Source of the DNA: Planctomycetaceae bacterium | GTDB lineage: Bacteria > Planctomycetota > Planctomycetia > Isosphaerales > Isosphaeraceae | Reading direction: 5' to 3' | DNA length: 6,158 bases | NCBI GenBank assembly: GCA_019232645.1 | Contig: JAFANO010000001.1 | Location: 1-6,158 of the forward strand | Shown: one piece after another, positions 1 to 5,167 of the stretch | Position numbering within the stretch: position 1 is the first letter of the stretch | Layout of the letters: every line of letters begins with the position of its first letter | Made by a program: the position numbers and the translations under genes | The notes under the pieces: model-generated | What the model was told of the DNA's origin: nothing | The model's database searches: none | Seen by the model: the letters and a program-made list of their open reading frames with translations, nothing else

Positions 1-78
1 GACGATTGCAAGGAGTTTGTCCGAGTCATCCAGAAGGCGGGTCAACTCTTCGAGGCACAGGCCGAGCAACAGGCCTGA
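1..78 (+). CDS. C-terminal end of an unidentified protein (partial, 5' end outside window)
   Basis: Frame 1 is open from the first base to a TGA at 76-78, giving 25 residues that start DDCKEFVRVIQ and end EAQAEQQA. About 18 of 25 codons end in G or C, which fits coding DNA in this genome. The tail is hydrophilic and looks helical (alternating charged, Gln and Ala residues), as at the end of many cytoplasmic proteins. I do not recognise the family. It may be the end of a transposase, since an IS110 remnant lies about 560 bp downstream, but nothing in these residues proves that. The stretch is so short that a chance open frame cannot be excluded. Confidence 0.35.
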   Translation, partial: DDCKEFVRVIQKAGQLFEAQAEQQA

Positions 79-641
79 GGTTTGTGCCCCTGATGGGCGG
101 CCGATGGTCCGGACTATCCTGTCGGTCCTCGGCTCGGGACCTGCGCCCAGGGCCTGCCCCGCCCATCGCGCATCCTCCCGCGAGGCCGAGGACTCGCCCC
201 ATCGTCGAGAGCCCTGAGGCATCTCACCCGGATGCGGAAGCTTTCCGGCTTCATGCCCGCAAACTGGCCCAGACGTTCAAATCGTTGGTTGTTCCGTTTC
301 TAATGTTCATCCGGATGAAGCGCGTGCCCGTGGAGGATCTGGCCGATTAAGGAGGGATGACGGGGGCGGGACCAGGGGCGCCAGCTCCCGCCCCCGAACC
401 CCACCCCTTCCCTTGTCGGTTTCTTCCGGGCTATCCGGTGGAACAACCCTGGCAAGTGCCCTGCGGTGCAGTAGGCCGTTACCCTCCCGTCCCGGATCGC
501 CGAGGATTCAACGTAGCCAGGCCGCTGCACCTCCTCTTGGGTCAGCTCGGACAGCCGCTCGAATCACCCCGCAGGGCGAGTTCGCATTTGCAAGGCCGGG
601 CGCCGTTTGAGGCCGCGAGAATCCGTACGGGTGGGATCGTG
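79..641. other. Gene-poor stretch before the IS110 remnant
   Basis: There is no convincing gene in these 563 bases. A plus-strand frame open from position 6 ends at a TAA at 348-350; its last part (roughly 200-350, ending KRVPVEDLAD) has a plausible amino acid composition but matches nothing I recognise, and its first part overlaps the frame-1 tail. The frame open from 357 is rich in Pro, Gly and Arg and looks like random GC-rich reading; it becomes meaningful only at the ATG at 642. The one clear structure is the hairpin at 361-396. In intact IS110 elements the non-coding region upstream of the transposase encodes the bridge RNA, so part of this stretch may be decayed IS110 left-end DNA. That is inference. 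Confidence 0.4.
361..396. repeat. Strong GC-rich hairpin (11-bp perfect stem)
   Basis: CGGGGGCGGGA at 361-371 is exactly complementary to TCCCGCCCCCG at 386-396, leaving a 14-nt loop that itself holds GGCGCC. The stem starts 10 bases after the TAA at 348-350. No T-run follows on either strand, so it is not a typical intrinsic terminator. It may be a terminator-like end of a decayed gene, or structured RNA linked to the IS110 left end. Confidence 0.5.
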
Positions 642-713
642 ATGGGACCGTTCGTCGGCATCGATGTTGCCAAGGACACGCTCGAAAACGTAAGGAGTCC
701 TCCGCGAAGGTGA
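642..713 (+). pseudogene. IS110-family transposase, N-terminal remnant
   Basis: The ATG at 642 opens MGPFVGIDVAKDTLE, the characteristic start of IS110-family (DEDD, RuvC-like) transposases; the Asp in GIDVAKD is the first acidic residue of the catalytic DEDD set. After about 15 residues the match is lost (NVRSPPRR) and a TGA follows at 711-713. Full proteins are about 300-450 residues, so nearly everything, including the remaining catalytic residues and the C-terminal Tnp_20 domain, is missing. The break lies only about 30-50 bp from the 3' end of the convergent padR gene, so the copy was cut when the padR side was joined to it, or by a later deletion. It cannot make a working enzyme. Confidence 0.75.
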
Positions 714-740
714 CCTGAGGTAGGGTTCGGGGCGGGAACC

Positions 741-1094
741 TCACTTGGCTCCCTTACCGGACGTGATGGAGGGCTTGGGGGACCGATCGTCGAGGACCTC
801 AGAGATGAGTTCCCGGAGCTTCGCCTTGGTCGCCTCCAGGGCAGCGGCACCCTCCGGGGTCGCCCGGTAGTATTTCCGCTGCTTGCCGGCGACGACCTCG
901 GGATGCGAGGTCAAGTAGCCGACCTCCTCCAATTGGTGGAGCATCGGGTAGAGGGTGCCCGCACCGACGTCGTAACCATGCCGGGCGAGCTCCTCCATCA
1001 TCTCGACGCCGAAGATCGGCTCCTTCACGGCGTGGTAGAGGATGTGCATCCGCACGAATCCCCCGAAGAACATCTTGGTCAGCAAATCGCCCAC
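741..1094 (-). CDS. PadR-family transcriptional regulator
   Basis: This 117-residue protein is a small PadR regulator of the short class with little C-terminal domain. A winged helix-turn-helix fills most of it: FVRMHILYHA (13-22), GAGTLYPMLHQLEEVGYL (44-61, the recognition helix region with the family's TLYPxLxxLE signature) and the wing GKQRKYYRATPEG (70-82). A helix follows at about 83-102, probably for dimerisation, then a basic tail ending GKGAK. The start is a GTG at 1094, with TAA in frame eight codons upstream; a later ATG (M8) is possible but would cut the conserved MGDLLTKMFFGGFVR start. It lies 31 bp downstream of the chrA stop on the same strand, so it is probably the last gene of the doxX-chrA-padR operon and may repress it. 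PadR proteins usually respond to small aromatic or toxic compounds; the ligand here is unknown. Confidence 0.9.
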   Translation of the reverse strand: MGDLLTKMFFGGFVRMHILYHAVKEPIFGVEMMEELARHGYDVGAGTLYPMLHQLEEVGYLTSHPEVVAGKQRKYYRATPEGAAALEATKAKLRELISEVLDDRSPKPSITSGKGAK

Positions 1095-1125
1095 GACCTC
1101 AGCACCCCGATCTTAGCCTTCGATA

Positions 1126-2340
1126 TTACAGGGACCGGAGAGGTGCGGCGAGGCTCGTAGCCCAGCCGAAGACCGCCCCTGCCAGGATGAGCCACGTCGA
1201 GTTGATACGAAAGCGAAAGACGAGCACGGCACTCACGAGAGCCATCGCGGCCGTTGCGAGGTCGACGATGGCCGAGTGGGCGAGTTGCATGGTAACGACG
1301 GCCATCAATGCCAAAGAGGCCACGTTGACACCGTCAAGGAACGCACCGGCTGTGTGAGAGCGGCGGATGTAAGGCACCAGCGGGCCGCTCGCCGCGACGA
1401 AGACAAAGGCCGGCAGGAAGATGCCGAAGGTTGCAAGGGACGCACCGACGGGACCGGCCAGGATGTAGCCGATGAAGGTAGCCGTGGTAAAGACCGGCCC
1501 AGGTGTGACCTGGCCGATGGCGAGGGCGTCCAAGAGTTGGGCCTCACTCAGCCAGCCCCACCGCGTCACGAGGTCAGCCCGGAGGAAGGCCAAGAGCACG
1601 TAGCCGCTCCCGAAGAGGACCGAACCGACCTTGAGGAAGAAGAGAAACATCGGCCACAGACCGAACGGAGCCGCTGCCGTCCCGCCAGTGAGTCCGGCTG
1701 CCTGAGCGGCGAGGACGACCGGAGCGGTCGTGACGGCCGTGAGCGAGGCTCCTCGGGTCTGCCGGTGGCGAATGGAGGGAACGGCAGCGACGAGGAAGCC
1801 AATCCCGAAAAGGATGACGAGTTCGTTAATTCCGAGAAGGTTGAGCACCGCTCCCGCAACGCCGATGGTCGCGAGTGACTTGGTTTTCACCGCCGCCTTG
1901 CCGAGCCCCCAGAGTGCTTGGAGCACCACGGCGATGACGACCGGCTTGATGCCGTAGAGGAGACCCACTGCTTCGGGCCGCGTGCCGAAGCGGACATAGG
2001 CCCAGGCGATGGCCAAGACGATGACCGCGGCCGGGAGGATGAAGCACGCCCCGGCGACGAAGAGCCCCGCCCACCGGGCCCGATGCCAGCCGATGTGGAT
2101 GGCCATCTCGGTCGAATTCGGCCCGGGGATGAGATGCGTCGCCCCGAGCAGGTCGAGGAATTGCTCCCGCGTCAGCCAATGCCTGCGGCGGACCACCTCG
2201 TCTTCCATCATGGCGATATGGGCGGCCGGTCCGCCGAACGCAGTGGCTCCAAGTTTCAGGAACAGCCATGCCACCTCCCGGAGCATCGTGGCTCGCTCGG
2301 TACCCCTCCGTCTGACCCTCTCCGACATCCTCTCAACCAT
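1126..2340 (-). CDS. chrA: Chromate transporter ChrA (two-domain form)
   Basis: The 404-residue inner-membrane protein belongs to the CHR superfamily (long-chain, bidomain form), which exports chromate at the expense of the membrane potential. Both CHR halves are visible. The N-terminal half has LKLGATAFGGPAAHIAMM (about 29-45) and IPGPNS (71-76). The C-terminal half has the paralogous FLKVGSVLFGSG (about 235-246) and TPGPVF (279-284). About ten hydrophobic segments are spread through the chain. The long frame extends upstream to 2511, but that part is Ser/Arg-rich shadow over doxX. The ATG at 2340 overlaps the doxX stop by 8 nt (ATGGTTGA), suggesting translational coupling; ATGs at 2328 (400 residues) and 2286 are alternatives, and the GAGAGG before 2328 is too close for an ideal Shine-Dalgarno site. 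It is the middle gene of doxX-chrA-padR. ChrA proteins usually sit beside ChrB; none is seen here. Some CHR family members have untested substrates. Confidence 0.93.
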   Translation of the reverse strand: MVERMSERVRRRGTERATMLREVAWLFLKLGATAFGGPAAHIAMMEDEVVRRRHWLTREQFLDLLGATHLIPGPNSTEMAIHIGWHRARWAGLFVAGACFILPAAVIVLAIAWAYVRFGTRPEAVGLLYGIKPVVIAVVLQALWGLGKAAVKTKSLATIGVAGAVLNLLGINELVILFGIGFLVAAVPSIRHRQTRGASLTAVTTAPVVLAAQAAGLTGGTAAAPFGLWPMFLFFLKVGSVLFGSGYVLLAFLRADLVTRWGWLSEAQLLDALAIGQVTPGPVFTTATFIGYILAGPVGASLATFGIFLPAFVFVAASGPLVPYIRRSHTAGAFLDGVNVASLALMAVVTMQLAHSAIVDLATAAMALVSAVLVFRFRINSTWLILAGAVFGWATSLAAPLRSL

Positions 2341-2782
2341 CGTTGGGACCCGTGTGCCCAGCGAGGGTCGCGTCGAACCCCCAGCGGCCCGAGCCGACGA
2401 TGAGGAGGAAGACCGACCCGAGAAGCATCGCAAAATCGGTGCGTGCCTCGTGGGCCATCTTCCAGAAGCCGCTCTCCATGAGCACGGGGACCTTCGTGGT
2501 GGCGATGGCAACGAGCATGTCGATGATGAGCAGAATCGAGGCCGGGCGGGTCAAGAGACCGAGCAGGATGAGTGAACCGCATCCAATTTCGACCACCCCG
2601 ACGAAGGGAGCCAGGACCTGGGGTGCCGGGATTCCAATCTTGATGAATCGACCGACGCCGAGGGCGCCTGGGAACAGAAACTTTTGGATCCCTTCGGAGA
2701 GGAAGACCGCGCCAACCATGAGGCGGATGAGGATGACGGCAGCCGGGGCCCTGGTCGCGAGGATTGAGCGGAGGAACGTCAT
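2333..2782 (-). CDS. DoxX-family membrane protein (first copy)
   Basis: This 149-residue protein has four predicted membrane segments: about 13-31, 55-75, 80-96 and 117-133. DoxX features include a Glu at the end of the first helix (LSEGIQKFLFPG, 29-40), the second Glu in VGVVEIGCGSLILLGLLTRP (61-80), and the late GRWGFDATL (132-140). DoxX proteins are small inner-membrane proteins linked to thiol and redox stress and sometimes to quinone metabolism; the exact reaction is unknown. The frame is open back to 2845, but the promoter -10 box lies at 2847-2852, so that start cannot be used. The ATG at 2782 has AAGGGA nine bases upstream. It is the first gene of the operon and its TGA overlaps the chrA start by 8 nt. 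Its nearest relation in the window is the second DoxX at 3993-4469, which differs clearly in sequence. Confidence 0.9.
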   Translation of the reverse strand: MTFLRSILATRAPAAVILIRLMVGAVFLSEGIQKFLFPGALGVGRFIKIGIPAPQVLAPFVGVVEIGCGSLILLGLLTRPASILLIIDMLVAIATTKVPVLMESGFWKMAHEARTDFAMLLGSVFLLIVGSGRWGFDATLAGHTGPNDG

Positions 2783-2846
2783 CAGGATGAGTCCCTTCGA
2801 GAATCCAGAGCAGCTTGCGCGGGCCTCAGATTGGGTACAGGCCATT

Positions 2847-2875
2847 ATTATCGCAGGCCGATATCGCCTTGTCTA
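2847..2875 (-). promoter_or_regulatory. Sigma-70-type promoter of the doxX-chrA-padR operon
   Basis: On the minus strand TAGACA (2875-2870, 5 of 6 to TTGACA) and GATAAT (2852-2847, 5 of 6 to TATAAT) are separated by exactly 17 bp. Transcription would start near 2840, leaving a leader of about 58 nt before the doxX ATG at 2782. The spacer carries the palindrome CGATATCG (2859-2866), a possible operator. No ATGT/ACAT-type PadR site was obvious. Confidence 0.6.
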
Positions 2876-2937
2876 CAGATCACGAATCGGACCCGTCTTC
2901 TCCTTCTCATACCGAATCGCCCGGATCGCTATCCTTA

Positions 2938-2958
2938 TGCATAGACGCGTCTCATGCA
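2938..2958 (+). repeat. Palindrome just before the IS630 remnant's ribosome binding site
   Basis: TGCAT (2938-2942), the perfect 10-bp palindrome AGACGCGTCT (2943-2952), one unpaired C (2953) and ATGCA (2954-2958) form a nearly complete inverted repeat. The transposase Shine-Dalgarno sequence GGAGGG follows at 2960-2965, seven bases before the ATG at 2973. It may be a leftover of the IS630 end, a transposase or regulator binding site, or an RNA hairpin next to the ribosome binding site. Confidence 0.45.
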
Positions 2959-2972
2959 CGGAGGGTAGCACC

Positions 2973-3437
2973 ATGGCCCGACCGCGACTCCCGATCGCCC
3001 CGCACCTGAGCCCCGAGGAGATCGCCAGCCGCTACCGCGCCTGCCGCACCGGGGTCGAGAAGACCCACGGGCAGATCCTCTGGCTCTTGACCCGCACCGG
3101 GGTCCCGCCGACCCCCGCCGAGGTCGCCGCCCAAGTCGGCTTGACGCCCGCCTGGGTCCGCGCGGTGATCCGGCGCTGGAATGCCGAGGGGCCCGACGGG
3201 CTGACCGACCGCCGGAGCGCCCGCAACGGCGGCCGGCCGAAGCTGACCGCCGGGCAGCAGGCCGAGTTGTCCGCCGCGCTGCAGCAACCGCCGCCCGACG
3301 GCGGGCTGTGGACCGGCGCGATGGCGGAGCGGACGGATCACGCCTGTCAACGGCTTCGGCTAGGGGGCTGGCCTCGGTCGGGCCACCTGCCTTGCCGATA
3401 CCTGGAAGGCTCGGTCCGGTGGTGCTCCAACCGGTGA
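2973..3437 (+). pseudogene. IS630-family transposase, truncated after the DNA-binding region
   Basis: The ATG at 2973 has a strong GGAGGG seven bases upstream and opens a 154-codon frame. Residues 1-115 match the N-terminal half of IS630-family transposases: MARPRLPIAPHLSPEEI, a helix-turn-helix (AEVAAQVGLTPAWVRAVIRRW, about 49-69), the linker GPDGLTDRRSARNGGRPKLT (73-92), and QQPPPDGGLWTG (104-115). Intact family members continue with PKVA-type residues and then the DDE catalytic domain. Here the sequence jumps to AMAERTDHACQRLRL and then loses similarity, ending at the TGA at 3435-3437. No other frame restores a DDE domain before hxlR, so about two thirds of the gene is gone. It lies exactly between the two resistance operons, which suggests that IS activity joined or separated them. 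A short DNA-binding protein could still be made, because the start signals are intact. Confidence 0.8.
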
Positions 3438-3451
3438 AGATGGTTTTCTCG

Positions 3452-3856
3452 CTACTCTGCCGTCCCCCCGGCCCCGCGACGCCAGTGTTGATCCACCGCA
3501 GCCCCGTAGCGTTCGGCCCATTCGTGAAGGCCCGTCAGGGCCGGTATCAGCGTTGAGCCTAGCTCCGTCAGGCGGTACTCGACTCGCGGCGGCACTTCCG
3601 CGTACACCCGCCGGCCGACCAGCCCCGACCGCTCCAGGTCACGCAACCTCTTCGTCAGCTCCTTCTGCGTAATCGGGGCGACCCTCCGCTGGAGCTCCCG
3701 GAAGCGGACCGGGCCCCCGGCCTCGTGCAGGGCGAAGAGGATGTGGATGGTCCACTTGTGGGCGACCAGCTCCATCGCCCGCCCGGCCGGGCAGTGGGCC
3801 GGGGTCTCTCCCGTGGCCTGGGGCTCGTGTCGCGGAGAGCGGGAAGTGTCTGCCAT
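3452..3856 (-). CDS. HxlR-family winged-helix regulator, probable redox or electrophile sensor
   Basis: This 134-residue cytoplasmic DNA-binding protein is of the HxlR (MarR-like) family. The core begins CPAGRAMELVAHKWT (22-36) and continues with the first helices (about 37-58), the recognition helix region ITQKELTKRLRDLERSGLV (62-80), the wing ending VPPRVEYRLTELG (88-100) and a C-terminal dimerisation helix (about 101-125). The only cysteine is Cys22, in the position directly before the HKW motif where YodB- and QorR-like members carry their sensing cysteine; in those proteins diamide or quinones modify it and release the DNA. The gene is divergent from doxX-wrbA-pirin with a 136-bp spacer, the usual layout for a regulator of its neighbour. 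The ATG at 3856 has no strong Shine-Dalgarno sequence. The 20-residue N-terminal extension, rich in Pro, Arg and Ser, is longer than in many members, so a later start is possible. Confidence 0.9.
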   Translation of the reverse strand: MADTSRSPRHEPQATGETPAHCPAGRAMELVAHKWTIHILFALHEAGGPVRFRELQRRVAPITQKELTKRLRDLERSGLVGRRVYAEVPPRVEYRLTELGSTLIPALTGLHEWAERYGAAVDQHWRRGAGGTAE

Positions 3857-3873
3857 GGCTAGAGGTATCCATT

Positions 3874-3902
3874 TGGTGCCTACGTGTCCGGATGGTGCCT
3901 AC
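3874..3902. promoter_or_regulatory. Direct repeat in the hxlR/doxX spacer, candidate HxlR operator
   Basis: TGGTGCCTAC occurs at 3874-3883 and again at 3893-3902, 19 bp apart start to start, and the match extends to TGGTGCCTACnTG. GGTATC at 3864-3869 and GATACC at 3912-3917 flank the pair as an inverted repeat. The second copy adjoins a weak plus-strand promoter candidate (TTGCTA 3903-3908, 16 bp, TAGGCT 3925-3930), and the first copy lies 18 bp upstream of the hxlR ATG. Binding here could control both directions. Confidence 0.45.
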
Positions 3903-3992
3903 TTGCTAATTGATACCAGAAGTCTAGGCTTACTGGCATGGAGAGTGAAACCCGGCCGGAAGCGGGCCGCTTGGTTTGAGGGAGATTAGTCC

Positions 3993-4469
3993 ATGACTCG
4001 GGTGCCTCGCCTCTTCCCGGCATTCCTCGGCGGGCCGGGTGCCGTTGGGCTCTTGATCCTCCGGCTCGTCGCCGGGACGGCGATGATGCTCCACGGTTGG
4101 CCCAAGATTCAGCATGCGACCTCGTGGATGGGGCCAACGGCCCCGGTGCCCGGCGTCTTCCAGGCCCTCGCGGCCCTGGCCGAGTTCGGCGGCGGCCTCT
4201 GCTGGGTGCTCGGCCTGCTCACGCCACTCGCCTCGTTCTTGATTCTCTGCGACATGGCGGTCGCACTCGGGATGGTCCATCTGCCCCAAGGCCATCCGTT
4301 CGTGGCGTCCCAGCCGGGCGGGCCGTCGTATGAACCCGCTCTCGGGTATCTGGCCATCGCGGTGGCCCTCCTGTTGATCGGGCCGGGCAAGTTATCCCTC
4401 GATGCGTGGCTGTTCGGGCGGGGCAGGATGGGAGCGGACGTGTCGCCCGACCCGGTTCGCGGCGGTTGA
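3993..4469 (+). CDS. DoxX-family membrane protein (second copy)
   Basis: This 158-residue inner-membrane protein has hydrophobic segments at about 15-33, 54-75, 77-94 and 115-131. DoxX hallmarks are LRLVAGTAMMLHGWPKI (23-39), a conserved Glu in LAEFGGGLCWVLGLLTP (62-78), and the terminal GPGKLSLDAWL (130-140) that ends most bacterial DoxX proteins. The ATG at 3993 has GAGGGAG at 3978-3984, eight bases upstream, and is the first gene after the divergent spacer. It lies 50 bp before wrbA. DoxX plus a flavin quinone reductase plus pirin under an HxlR regulator is a recurring layout, and the protein likely works with quinone or thiol redox chemistry at the membrane; its biochemical role is not settled for the family. 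Compared with the copy at 2333-2782, it has an extra loop of about 15 residues (roughly 95-114) and a longer tail, so this is not a recent duplication. Confidence 0.9.
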   Translation: MTRVPRLFPAFLGGPGAVGLLILRLVAGTAMMLHGWPKIQHATSWMGPTAPVPGVFQALAALAEFGGGLCWVLGLLTPLASFLILCDMAVALGMVHLPQGHPFVASQPGGPSYEPALGYLAIAVALLLIGPGKLSLDAWLFGRGRMGADVSPDPVRGG

Positions 4470-4519
4470 GGGTCGCGAGAGAGTCATCAAGAACGACTCA
4501 TCAAGCGGAGGAGCAGCGC

Positions 4520-5140
4520 ATGGCGGTCAAAGTCCAGGTCATCTTCTACAGCCTCTACACCCACGTCTATCAACTGGCCGAGGCCGTGGCCGCCGGGGCG
4601 CGGGAGGCCCCCGACACCGACGTGCGGCTCGCCCAGGTCGCCGAGACGCTCCCCCGGGAGGTCCTGGTGAAGATGGGGGCGGTCGAGACCAAGAAGGTGT
4701 TCGCCCACGTGCCCGTGGCCGACCCCCACGCCCTGGCCGATGCCGACGCCATCATCCTCGGCACTCCCACGCGCTACGGGGCCGCCACCGCCCAGATGCA
4801 AGCCTTCCTCGACGCGACCGGCGGCCACTGGGTCAAGGGGGCACTCATCGGCAAGGTGGGCAGTGCCTTCACCTCCACCGCGAGCCAGCACGGCGGCCAG
4901 GAGACGACCCTCATCCACATGCACACCTTCTTCTACCATCAGGGGATGGTGGTCGCCGGCGTGCCCTACGCGGCGCAGGAACTGCTTAACCTGGACGAGA
5001 TCACGGGCGGGACGCCCTACGGCGCCTCGACCGTCGCCGGGCCACGTGGCGAGCGTACCCCGACGGCCAATGAACTCGCCATCGCTCGCTTTCAGGGGCG
5101 GCACGTCGCCCAACTGGCCGCGAAACTTGCGGCGCGATAG
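4520..5140 (+). CDS. wrbA: NAD(P)H:quinone oxidoreductase, WrbA type (flavodoxin fold)
   Basis: The 206-residue protein is the usual WrbA length. WrbA is a soluble tetrameric FMN enzyme that reduces quinones by two electrons, avoiding semiquinones and reactive oxygen. Visible features are the first strand and phosphate loop VIFYSLYTHVYQLA (7-20; the family's S/T-rich FMN phosphate loop), GTPTRYG (81-87), GSAFTSTASQHGGQETT (114-130), and the C-terminal PYGASTVAGP (166-175) with NELAIARFQGRHVA (184-197). These are the most conserved WrbA blocks. The frame is open back to 4406, but the ATG at 4520 has GGAGGAG six bases upstream and matches the family start; the upstream part overlaps doxX. It lies 50 bp after doxX and 27 bp before pirin, so all three are probably co-transcribed. 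Related flavin quinone reductases can also reduce chromate, a possible link with the nearby chrA; that link is inferred. Confidence 0.95.
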   Translation: MAVKVQVIFYSLYTHVYQLAEAVAAGAREAPDTDVRLAQVAETLPREVLVKMGAVETKKVFAHVPVADPHALADADAIILGTPTRYGAATAQMQAFLDATGGHWVKGALIGKVGSAFTSTASQHGGQETTLIHMHTFFYHQGMVVAGVPYAAQELLNLDEITGGTPYGASTVAGPRGERTPTANELAIARFQGRHVAQLAAKLAAR

Positions 5141-5167
5141 CCCCGCCGGATCATCGAGGAAAGCGCC

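Noticed and set aside
724..740. Hairpin GGTTC/GAACC directly after the padR stop as a terminator
   Set aside because: The stem is only 5 bp and no T-run follows on the minus strand.
1276..1878. A 200-codon plus-strand frame opposite chrA
   Set aside because: It is very rich in charged residues, Gly and Arg with no recognisable domain, and lies antisense to a clear ChrA; it is a shadow frame of GC-rich coding DNA.
2343..2972. The 5' extension of the IS630 remnant frame, opposite doxX
   Set aside because: This part is antisense to doxX and its promoter. Similarity to IS630 starts exactly at the ATG at 2973, which has its own ribosome binding site.
4484..4505. TCATCAAG repeated twice, 14 bp apart, between doxX and wrbA
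   Set aside because: An 8-bp repeat in a 50-bp spacer with no promoter or inverted partner is probably a small local duplication.
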